The notes under the pieces are model-generated. The model did no database searches. It was not told the origin of the DNA and saw nothing but the letters and a program-made list of their open reading frames with translations. Shown here one piece after another: positions 1-5,917 of a stretch of DNA of 6,652 nucleotides. Source of the stretch: AV133 sp035567015 (GTDB lineage Bacteria > Verrucomicrobiota > Verrucomicrobiia > Chthoniobacterales > UBA10450). The position numbers were made by a program, and so were the translations under genes. How positions within the stretch are numbered: the stretch's first letter is position 1; every line of letters begins with the position of its first letter. The stretch lies in NCBI GenBank assembly GCA_035567015.1, contig DATMPQ010000068.1:1-6652 (forward strand). The letters are read 5' to 3'.

Positions 1-1
1 C

Positions 2-904
2 GTTTTGGCCGCGATTCCCGAAGCCAAGGCGGGAAAGCCTGAAACAAATATGACTGCTGCCAAGCAAACAAGTTGGCGTCTTAGACCGTACAGACTCGTG
101 GCCGAAATCCCCGAGGCGCCAGTGGCGGAAGCCTTTCGCAACCTCCGCGCGGCACTTTCATTGTTGGGGCCCGAAGCGGAGCGCAGGGTTTCACTTTTTA
201 CGAGCGCCGTGCCAGACGAAGGAAAGAGTTTTACCTGCACGAATTACGCGCTCGCACTCGCCCAACAAGGTTATCGTGTCCTCTTGGTGGATGGCGATCT
301 GCGCCGGCCGAGCCTGCATAAAATCTTTCAGTTGTCGGCGACGAAAAGGATTAGTCCCGATTTGAGCCCTGGGGTCCCCGGAATTGTCGATTGTCTGGTG
401 GACGAAACAAATCTTGAGTCGGCCGCGCGACCGATTCCGCCCGAGCAAATTGATGTCGCCAGCGAGAACATCGCACTCACGGGGAAGACTCTCACCGCCA
501 CGGGCGGCCAACTTTTTGTCCTCGGTTCCGGACGGCGCGCTCCCAATCCGGCGGAACTTTTGAGCGGACCTTCTTTTGGCCGATTGATGGCGGAAGCGGC
601 GAAATCGTTTGATCGCGTAGTGATCGACAGCGCGCCGGTGCTTGCGGTCAGCGACACGCTGCTCATGACGCGGCACGTCCAGACAGTCTGCATTGTTTTA
701 CGAGCGGGAAAAACGCCGCGCCCAGCCGTTCAACGCGCGATTTCTTTGCTCGCCAGTTCTGGCATCCGGCCAGCGGGTGTGGTGCTCAATCGTCTGCCGT
801 ACAGCCGCGGTGTTGGACATTATTACTACTACGCTTCGCCAGGTTATGGCGCCGGCGAAGGATTGTATTCGAGTGGTTACGTCACGCCCGGGCAGCGAAC
901 GTGA
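2..904 (+). CDS. Polysaccharide biosynthesis tyrosine autokinase (Wzc/CpsD-type BY-kinase), 5'-truncated
   Basis: Bacterial tyrosine kinase domain that autophosphorylates a C-terminal tyrosine cluster and so controls polysaccharide chain length and export at the inner membrane. Residues are counted from the Leu codon at 5-7. Seen: an EX2RX2R oligomerisation motif (E42, R45, R48), Walker A with EGKS at 72-75, Walker A' VLLVDGDLRR at 92-101, Walker B RVVIDSAP at 204-211, the family's PNPAELL at 180-186, and a tyrosine-rich tail (Y266, Y273-Y276, Y281, Y288, Y292). The frame is open to the left edge and reads VLAAIP, like the PVLGVIP segment that precedes the kinase domain in Wzz-Wzc fusions, so I treat it as the end of a longer protein. 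An ATG at 50-52 would give a stand-alone CpsD-like kinase, but it has only a weak, distant purine stretch. The A'-to-B stretch looks longer than usual. It converges with the phosphotransferase gene. Confidence 0.9.
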   Translation, partial: VLAAIPEAKAGKPETNMTAAKQTSWRLRPYRLVAEIPEAPVAEAFRNLRAALSLLGPEAERRVSLFTSAVPDEGKSFTCTNYALALAQQGYRVLLVDGDLRRPSLHKIFQLSATKRISPDLSPGVPGIVDCLVDETNLESAARPIPPEQIDVASENIALTGKTLTATGGQLFVLGSGRRAPNPAELLSGPSFGRLMAEAAKSFDRVVIDSAPVLAVSDTLLMTRHVQTVCIVLRAGKTPRPAVQRAISLLASSGIRPAGVVLNRLPYSRGVGHYYYYASPGYGAGEGLYSSGYVTPGQRT

Positions 905-911
905 CCGGTCA

Positions 912-955
912 GTTATCGGTTATCAGTTTTGCCGTTCCTTAACGAACGAATAACC
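912..955. repeat. Short heptad repeat and weak nested stem after the kinase stop
   Basis: Just after the kinase stop the sequence has two near-copies of a 7-base unit, GTTATCG at 912-918 and GTTATCA at 919-925. GGTTAT at 918-923 can pair with ATAACC at 950-955, and inside it CGTTC (933-937) can pair with GAACG (944-948) around a 6-base loop. The stem is interrupted and has no T-run behind it, so it is at best a weak terminator for the kinase mRNA. GTTATCGGTT at 912-921 also recurs inverted at 983-992. Confidence 0.35.
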
Positions 956-990
956 AGAGCACGCGAGGCCGCTCATATACCGAACCGATA

Positions 991-1044
991 ACACGATGCT
1001 CTCGGCAAAGTCCGCTTATCGCCCTTTGCCGAAGAGCATCGTGT
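991..1044. repeat. 20-bp imperfect inverted repeat at the convergent junction, candidate bidirectional terminator
   Basis: The left arm at 991-1010 pairs along its whole length with the right arm at 1024-1044; the only defect is one unpaired base in the right arm. The loop is 13 bases (1011-1023). The right arm is coding: it spells the last codons of the minus-strand phosphotransferase, and its TAA stop (1018-1016) lies in the loop. The left arm lies just past that stop. No T-run follows the stem in either direction, so it is not a textbook intrinsic terminator. Its position between two convergent genes suggests transcription termination or 3'-end protection for one or both mRNAs. The inverted repeat is directly visible; the role is inferred. 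Confidence 0.7.
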
Positions 1045-2584
1045 GCACGGTCTTGAGGACGATCATTGCGTCCAGCTTCAACGAATAATGGCGGATATAA
1101 TAGAGATCGTATTTTAGTTTCTCAATCGCGTCCTCGTCGCTCTCGCCGTACGGATAATTCACTTGTGCCCAACCGGTGATTCCCGGCTTCACCAAGTGCC
1201 GGAAATGATAAAACGGGATCGCTTTCTCGTAGCGTTCCGCGCACTTGATCCACTCCGCCCGCGGCCCAATCAGGCTCATCTGCCCGCGAAACACATTCCA
1301 CAGCTGTGGCAGTTCATCGAGTCGCAGCTTGCGTAGCCAGCGTCCCATGCGCGTGATCCGAGGGTCGTTCTCCCGGGTATAGATGTCATCCGTTTCAGCG
1401 GCTCCCGACCGGGTGAACATCGTGCGAAATTTGTAAGCGATGAACATTTGCCCTTCGACTCCGACGCGCGGCTGACGAAAGATCGCGGGCTTGCCGTTCT
1501 CCATCCAGACCAAGAACGCGATGAGCGGAAAAAAGGGGGCGCAAATCAGAAGCAACAAACCGGACACAACGACATCGAAGAGCCGTTTCAAATAATGATA
1601 CGGCGAAATGCGTGCCAGTTGGAAACCGGTCTGTAGCGGCCAGACTGGATCGACCACGTCCAACGGCACGTAACGCCAATGTGTTTCGTAAAATGATTCC
1701 AGAGTGTAAACACGCGTGCGTTGAAACTGTGTCCGCACCAGCCGCTCCAAGAGCTCACTTGGAAGACGCTTAATTTTTTCTGCGAGAATGATCCCGCTGT
1801 AAGCATTTTGAAGATTACCGAGTTTGAGATCAAGTCCGCCCTCGATAATCGGTGAGCCTTCGCCGGCGATTGTCGATCCAACCCGCGATTCGTCGTTATC
1901 GACAAACACCAGCCGCTGCTGGTTTGGCGATCTCTTGTACGCTTCGTAGAAGCGTGAGGCAAGCTCGCCACTGCCTACTACGAGGAACGCTTCTTCGGCA
2001 GTGGATGCTGCGATTTTCCACCGAAACTCGCGCCGATATATTAACGACAGTGGAAGAAACACGATGAAGCTGAGCAAGAGCACTCCGCGGCTCGGCTTCA
2101 TTCCCGCGTCGAACGTCGCCGCCGAATAAATCAAGAGTGAACCTACCACCGCCGCGCCGGCAATGGCGAGAGTATGTTCCGCGGTGTAGGTGAGAGCGCG
2201 AGTTTCAGTGTTTCGGTTGTAACCACCGATAATGTAAAGCGCCTGAAGCAGCACACCGAGCGCGACAAAATCCACCATCATAAACTCGAAAGGGCTGACA
2301 AAGAACGCATCCCGGCGCGCATAACCGACGAACCCATAGAGCACGACCCAGCAAACGATGTCGCACGTGATGAAGAGTAACGCGGTGCTCCAATCGTGAC
2401 CGCGGATTTTCGGGAAGACCTGGCGCTTTTCCACCGGCGCCGCCGGTTCCGGCCACATCAGCGGCTCGACCAGACCGTCAGCCAGTAACTTTGGTCGCGC
2501 TTCCTTTGGCGGCTGCTGAACAGGCATGAATTCACCCGCTCGTAACTTATCGTGAGGCTGCGACGTTAGAGTCATTCGCTTCAT
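1016..2584 (-). CDS. Undecaprenyl-phosphate sugar phosphotransferase (WbaP/CpsE-like polyprenyl glycosylphosphotransferase)
   Basis: Transfers a sugar-1-phosphate from a nucleotide sugar to undecaprenyl phosphate at the inner membrane, starting repeat-unit synthesis. The 522 residues match the usual large-PGT architecture: a charged, proline-rich cytosolic N-terminus (1-60), four membrane segments near 65-87, 101-120, 138-155 and 167-183, a Rossmann-like domain with VVGSGELA at 202-209, then a sugar transferase domain. That domain has a Pro-broken re-entrant helix (about 335-360), KFRTM at 385-389, the catalytic Asp-Glu dyad D423-E424 in LDELPQLWNVFRG, IGPRAEW at 439-445 and KPGITGWAQVNYPYGES at 466-482. 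The sugar, for example glucose or galactose, cannot be told from sequence. The ATG at 2584 lacks a ribosome binding site; Met20 (2527-2525) is an alternative start. It is last in the minus-strand operon and its 3' end forms one arm of a hairpin. Confidence 0.93.
   Translation of the reverse strand: MKRMTLTSQPHDKLRAGEFMPVQQPPKEARPKLLADGLVEPLMWPEPAAPVEKRQVFPKIRGHDWSTALLFITCDIVCWVVLYGFVGYARRDAFFVSPFEFMMVDFVALGVLLQALYIIGGYNRNTETRALTYTAEHTLAIAGAAVVGSLLIYSAATFDAGMKPSRGVLLLSFIVFLPLSLIYRREFRWKIAASTAEEAFLVVGSGELASRFYEAYKRSPNQQRLVFVDNDESRVGSTIAGEGSPIIEGGLDLKLGNLQNAYSGIILAEKIKRLPSELLERLVRTQFQRTRVYTLESFYETHWRYVPLDVVDPVWPLQTGFQLARISPYHYLKRLFDVVVSGLLLLICAPFFPLIAFLVWMENGKPAIFRQPRVGVEGQMFIAYKFRTMFTRSGAAETDDIYTRENDPRITRMGRWLRKLRLDELPQLWNVFRGQMSLIGPRAEWIKCAERYEKAIPFYHFRHLVKPGITGWAQVNYPYGESDEDAIEKLKYDLYYIRHYSLKLDAMIVLKTVHTMLFGKGR
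2532..2537 (-). promoter_or_regulatory. Possible ribosome binding site for a Met20 start of the phosphotransferase
   Basis: On the minus strand GGGTGA lies four bases before the in-frame ATG at 2527-2525 (Met20). The first ATG at 2584 and the next at Met4 have no comparable sequence. A start here would remove 19 poorly conserved-looking residues and no domain. The spacing is short and the other genes of the operon also lack such sites, so the start is undecided. Confidence 0.25.
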
Positions 2585-2622
2585 TTGTCTGTAGCCGATT
2601 AAACGGTCTCGATCTCTGACCT

Positions 2623-2636
2623 CTAATTTCTAATTT
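2623..2636. repeat. Two-copy tandem heptad CTAATTT
   Basis: CTAATTT occurs twice in direct succession at 2623-2629 and 2630-2636 in an AT-rich stretch. It straddles the TAG stop (2632-2630) of the GT2 glycosyltransferase gene and fills part of the 45-base gap before the phosphotransferase gene. The rest of that gap shows no convincing promoter or terminator to my eye. Confidence 0.5.
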
Positions 2637-3406
2637 TTACCTTCTAGTTTCTCTCGCTCAATCAGTAGCCGGATCGACAATAACGATTCGGCGATGGTGC
2701 GTTGGCACACATAAAACCATCCTGGCCAACCATCTAAGAGCAGCCCCCGTGCAAAAAGCAGATAAAAAAACATCAGCGGCGCAGCCAAAACAATCTTTGG
2801 GCGCAATCGATCTTGAAAATTTAACTGCGCAACCAGCGTGGCCAGAAGATAGCGCCCCTCGATAGTTGCATATCGATCCTGTGCTCGGAGCCAACCGCTC
2901 AACGGCTTGCGATCATCATGATAAACGACGCCTGAGAGATCTGGCGTTAAACCTTCGATCGCCAATTTCTGGGTGTGGCCGGCGTCGTAGTAGGTGCAGC
3001 GTTCCGTTCGAAGCAAGATCGGACGTGGCGGATACGCGGAAGCGCGCAAATTGGCACCAAAGATTCGGAATTGGAATCGCGCGTGGTAGGCCGATACCTC
3101 GTCAGATGGTTTGAGTTCCGCGATCTCATTGCTTAACTCGCGAGAGAGTTCGTAGTGCGCATCGAGCGTGAGGACCCACATTGTCCTGATTTGTGCCAGA
3201 CCGAAGTTCCACTGCGTCGCATGCGCATCAAACTGCCGTTGCACGACTGTTATGTTCAGGTGCATTGCTTTGGCGATTTCGATTGTCTCGTCTGTGCTAA
3301 AGCTATCGACGATCACGATTTGCTTGACCCATGATAACGCAGTGAGCGTTCGTCCGATGTTCTCGCGCTCGTTGAACGCGAGAATCAGCGCTGTGAGCTC
3401 GATCAT
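2630..3406 (-). CDS. Family 2 glycosyltransferase, WaaE-like
   Basis: A GT-A fold enzyme that transfers a sugar from a nucleotide donor to a lipid-linked or surface glycan acceptor at the cytoplasmic membrane face. The 258 residues are normal for the WaaE-like subgroup. Seen: the nucleotide-binding start LILAFNERENIGRTL (7-21), VDSFSTDET (33-41), a metal-site region reading LDAHYELS (81-88), the H-D-D-R-K segment at 163-167 followed by LSGWLRAQDRYA (169-180), and a hydrophobic, basic C-terminal part (about 203-250) likely to sit on the membrane. The metal site would be expected as DAD and reads D82-A83-H84. The ATG overlaps the stop of the upstream GT4 gene by four bases (ATGA), and no Shine-Dalgarno sequence precedes it, so translation is probably coupled. 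Donor and acceptor are unknown. Confidence 0.9.
   Translation of the reverse strand: MIELTALILAFNERENIGRTLTALSWVKQIVIVDSFSTDETIEIAKAMHLNITVVQRQFDAHATQWNFGLAQIRTMWVLTLDAHYELSRELSNEIAELKPSDEVSAYHARFQFRIFGANLRASAYPPRPILLRTERCTYYDAGHTQKLAIEGLTPDLSGVVYHDDRKPLSGWLRAQDRYATIEGRYLLATLVAQLNFQDRLRPKIVLAAPLMFFYLLFARGLLLDGWPGWFYVCQRTIAESLLSIRLLIEREKLEGKN
3403..3406 (-). promoter_or_regulatory. ATGA stop-start overlap (GT4 to GT2)
   Basis: The TGA of the upstream GT4 gene (3405-3403) and the ATG of the GT2 gene (3406-3404) share bases. There is no purine-rich site upstream of the ATG, so the GT2 enzyme probably depends on ribosomes finishing the GT4 reading frame. Confidence 0.75.
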
Positions 3407-4650
3407 ACGGCGCGCCGTTCTAATTCACGAGTCTCAGTCATCCGTATATCGAACTGATATGGCATCGGCTGGTAATTCAATATTGCCGTGTACACCTGGT
3501 GGGTTTTTCTGGCCGCCTCGACCCACGTATAGTTTTGAAAGATAAATTTGCGCGCGCGTTGTCCCATCTCACGAGCAGCTGGCAAATTCTCCATCAGGGT
3601 GGCCAGTGCCTCGGCAAAAGCGGTCGCGTCGATCGGAACTTCCAGCGCCACGTTCGCCGCAGCAGCCTCCGGGAAATTGCAACCAGTTGTGATAACCGAA
3701 GGCAGCCCCGCTGCCATCGCTTCAAGCACCGACATACTAAATCCCTCAGAATAGGAGGGCGCGACAAAGATGTCGGCAGCAGCGAGAGCATCAGCTTTGT
3801 CCTGCCCGGTTAGCATTCCCGTGTAAGTCACGGCCGCAGCGCATCCTTTCGATTCAAAAAAGCGAGCGGCGGTTGACCAATATCCAACGGGATCGGGTCC
3901 GGCAATTATCAAATGAATATTGGGAAATCGATTGTGCAGCCGGGCAAAGCTCGTGGCCAGTATATCCAAGCCCTTCTTCGGATCTACGCGATGGAGGAAG
4001 AGTAAGCGGGTTTGATTCGCCAGCTCCGGATAGCGCAGTAAGAATGCGTCGGAATCGCCCTTGATCACGGATTCCAGATTGACGCCGTTGGGCACAATCA
4101 CTTTACGTGTTGTCACGCCCAATGCAGCGATCGATTCTGCCTCATGTTTTGTTAGGGAGTGAATCACGTTTGCGCGTTGCAGTTGTGACTTTTTAAACCA
4201 GCGAAAGTAAACCCTCTTCTTCCAGCTTTTATTCGCCATGGCCCAGGGCTCCAACATTCCTTGCGGATGGATAATGTGCGGGACATCGCGCCAGCGGCAG
4301 GCTTCGCAATAGATGTGGGCCGGGAAGTTAAACACCGACATTCCGTGGACGATGTCATAGTCAGTGACGTGCCGGAGAAGCCACATCATCAGCGCAGGAG
4401 TGAATTTTACTTCGAAATGGCCCCAGCGGCGAAAGTATCGTAAGCGATAAGTCCGTTGGTCGAGCCACTGGTCAAATTTGACCCGCAAATTATGTCGCCC
4501 CGCGGCATTGGTGGTGACGAGATCAACTTTTAGTCCCCTTCGGCCAAGGGCGTCGGCCAGGTCTATCGCACAGGCTGACGGCCCTCCGTAAATCGGACTC
4601 AATGCCGGAATAACGATAAGAACCTTTAACTGGTCCCCGTGTCGCGTCAT
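3403..4650 (-). CDS. Family 4 glycosyltransferase
   Basis: A GT-B, retaining-type glycosyltransferase predicted to add a sugar to the growing lipid-linked repeat unit on the cytoplasmic face. The 415 residues are the usual length. The N-terminal domain has the glycine-rich acceptor loop YGGPSA (21-26), a central His-Pro in IIHPQGMLEPWA (126-137), and a very basic stretch (KSWKKRVYFRWFKK, 141-154) suited to membrane contact. The C-terminal donor domain has VPNGV (186-190), FLHRVDPKKGLDIL (218-231), IIAGPD (248-253) and the EX7E motif E302-E310 in SEGFSMSVLEAMAAGLP. About 25 residues after the last helix (391-415) look like a loose tail. The start at 4650 overlaps the stop of the preceding GT4 gene by four bases and lacks a Shine-Dalgarno sequence. 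Substrates cannot be assigned. Confidence 0.93.
   Translation of the reverse strand: MTRHGDQLKVLIVIPALSPIYGGPSACAIDLADALGRRGLKVDLVTTNAAGRHNLRVKFDQWLDQRTYRLRYFRRWGHFEVKFTPALMMWLLRHVTDYDIVHGMSVFNFPAHIYCEACRWRDVPHIIHPQGMLEPWAMANKSWKKRVYFRWFKKSQLQRANVIHSLTKHEAESIAALGVTTRKVIVPNGVNLESVIKGDSDAFLLRYPELANQTRLLFLHRVDPKKGLDILATSFARLHNRFPNIHLIIAGPDPVGYWSTAARFFESKGCAAAVTYTGMLTGQDKADALAAADIFVAPSYSEGFSMSVLEAMAAGLPSVITTGCNFPEAAAANVALEVPIDATAFAEALATLMENLPAAREMGQRARKFIFQNYTWVEAARKTHQVYTAILNYQPMPYQFDIRMTETRELERRAV
4647..4650 (-). promoter_or_regulatory. ATGA stop-start overlap (GT4 to GT4)
   Basis: The TGA of the upstream GT4 gene (4649-4647) overlaps the ATG of the next GT4 gene (4650-4648). As at 3403-3406, no ribosome binding site precedes the ATG, which points to coupled translation. 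Confidence 0.75.
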
Positions 4651-5903
4651 ACGTTGCGCGATGAAGCCGGTTTGAACCAGCTTGGCATAGCTGTGCGAGC
4701 GAGAACTAGCCCGGATAGAAGAAACCTTGCTGTAGCCAGTTTACTTTTCCTCGGAGCGCATTCCGCGGCCGTGACCGCATCGCGCAACCCATTGGCAAAG
4801 CGCTCGACTGACCAGGAGCCAATGATTTTGCCGGACCTTCTCGCCATTAGCTCACGTTCCGCATCCGAGAAAGTAGCCATTCGCAAAAGTAAGGTCGCTA
4901 ATTCATCGACGTCCTCTGGTGAAAACGAGAATCCATTTCTGGCTTCTTCGAGAAGTTCCGGAACACAGCCGCATTTCCTTGAGACGATGAGCGGCAAACC
5001 CGACGCCATTGCTTCGTTCACAACCAATCCCCAGGGCTCGCTGATACTTGCATGCACAAACGCGCCCGCCAGCGCATAATACATGGGTAGTTCGTCATAC
5101 TGCAGGAATCCCGGCAAATGCACCTTTCCGATAATCCGCAGGCTCTCACATTCAGCTACGAGCTGCGATCGCAGCGGACCGTCGCCGAGCAAGACTAAAT
5201 CCCAACCGAGCGCGGGCGACCGCCGAACATAATCTGCATAGGCGCGCAGAAGAGTGATCAGATTTTTCTTTGGCAAAAAACGAGCAGAGGCCAGGAAATA
5301 CTTTTCCGGAAGCGACAAACGCGCGCGAACTCCATCTGCGTTCGTTCTTGCGGCTTGGGCTCCGCATTCAAAATGGTCGTTGTCCACCACATCGTAACCC
5401 AGAAAAATGCGGTCTCGTTTAATGCCCAGTTCCAACAAGTAGTCACGATGCCGTGAACCTCCCGCCAGTGCAGCCGAGCAAAGCGTCAGGATCTGGGTTT
5501 TTATCCACTCGCTCGAACGAGAACGGTTTTTATCGCTCGCGCCTGACTCAGTCATGACGACGCACGGCATGTTCTGCGCAACGCACCAACGCAGCGCTGC
5601 CAGCGCCGTCGGATTGCTCCAGCCCGGAATCGCAACAGCGCGGAGTGGAGTGATTGAATTGAGTGCCTTGATTATCTGGTCAATCGATTCCGCATCACGT
5701 CGATGCCCCCAATCGTTTGCTGAAAGCGTGATGCGGGTGACGCTTTCTGGCGTTGCGACTTTCCGCCACCCATACTCGGCGGTCTCAGCGGATTGCTCGA
5801 TCGCGATAACTTCGAAGAAACGCGCCGCAGCGCGCAGTCGGGCAACGTGGTACGGCCCAAGCCGATGAAAAATCACAGCAACGCGCGGCTTGTCCGGATT
5901 CAC
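4647..5903 (-). CDS. Family 4 glycosyltransferase, GTG start
   Basis: A second GT-B glycosyltransferase of the repeat-unit pathway, only distantly similar to its neighbour. The 418 residues begin with VAVIFHRLGPYHVARLRAA (8-26), where GPYH takes the place of the glycine-rich acceptor loop. The linker and donor domain carry LAGGSRHRDYLLELG (146-160), YDVVDNDHF (170-178), ARFLPKKNLITLL (207-219), LLGDGP (238-243) and the EX7E motif E289-E297 in SEPWGLVVNEAMASGLP, then GCVPEL (312-317). The tail (about 389-418) is hydrophobic and basic and could lie on the membrane. The start is forced: upstream in frame there is a stop at 5942-5940 and the only initiator between is GTG at 5903-5901, while the next Met is residue 113. 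It follows the membrane protein gene by 10 bases with an unusual mini-ORF bridging the gap. Confidence 0.92.
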   Translation of the reverse strand: MNPDKPRVAVIFHRLGPYHVARLRAAARFFEVIAIEQSAETAEYGWRKVATPESVTRITLSANDWGHRRDAESIDQIIKALNSITPLRAVAIPGWSNPTALAALRWCVAQNMPCVVMTESGASDKNRSRSSEWIKTQILTLCSAALAGGSRHRDYLLELGIKRDRIFLGYDVVDNDHFECGAQAARTNADGVRARLSLPEKYFLASARFLPKKNLITLLRAYADYVRRSPALGWDLVLLGDGPLRSQLVAECESLRIIGKVHLPGFLQYDELPMYYALAGAFVHASISEPWGLVVNEAMASGLPLIVSRKCGCVPELLEEARNGFSFSPEDVDELATLLLRMATFSDAERELMARRSGKIIGSWSVERFANGLRDAVTAAECAPRKSKLATARFLLSGLVLARTAMPSWFKPASSRNV

Positions 5904-5917
5904 GGCGGCGCGATCAT
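5900..5917 (-). other. Five-codon mini-ORF (MIAPP) bridging two operon genes
   Basis: On the minus strand an ATG at 5917-5915 overlaps the TGA of the membrane protein gene as ATGA, reads Met-Ile-Ala-Pro-Pro, and stops at a TGA (5902-5900) that overlaps the GTG start of the GT4 gene as GTGA. It may hand ribosomes from one gene to the next, or be the remnant of an ATG start of the GT4 gene lost by a one-base deletion. The frames are seen; the function is inferred. Confidence 0.3.

Noticed and set aside
191..953. Open frames antisense to, or overlapping out of frame with, the kinase gene (191-676 minus, 328-693 minus, 693-953 plus)
   Set aside because: They are shadows of the kinase frame, which carries all the kinase motifs. 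Their translations are Arg/Ser-rich with no recognisable domain.
991..1044. Hairpin read as an insertion-sequence end or attachment site
   Set aside because: There is no transposase, no target duplication and no second copy in the window; one arm is coding sequence of a conserved protein tail.
2585..2629. Separate promoter for the phosphotransferase gene
   Set aside because: The gap is AT-rich on one side, but I see no spaced -35/-10 pair that stands out from the heptad repeat.
3168..3545. 125-codon plus-strand open frame spanning the GT2/GT4 junction
   Set aside because: It lies antisense across two genes with clear motifs. The hydrophobic patch follows from the complement of the coding strand, and nothing in it looks like a protein family.
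4639..5079. 146-codon plus-strand open frame
   Set aside because: It is antisense to a well-supported GT4 gene, its composition is low-complexity and Ser/Ala-rich, and it has no domain or ribosome binding site.
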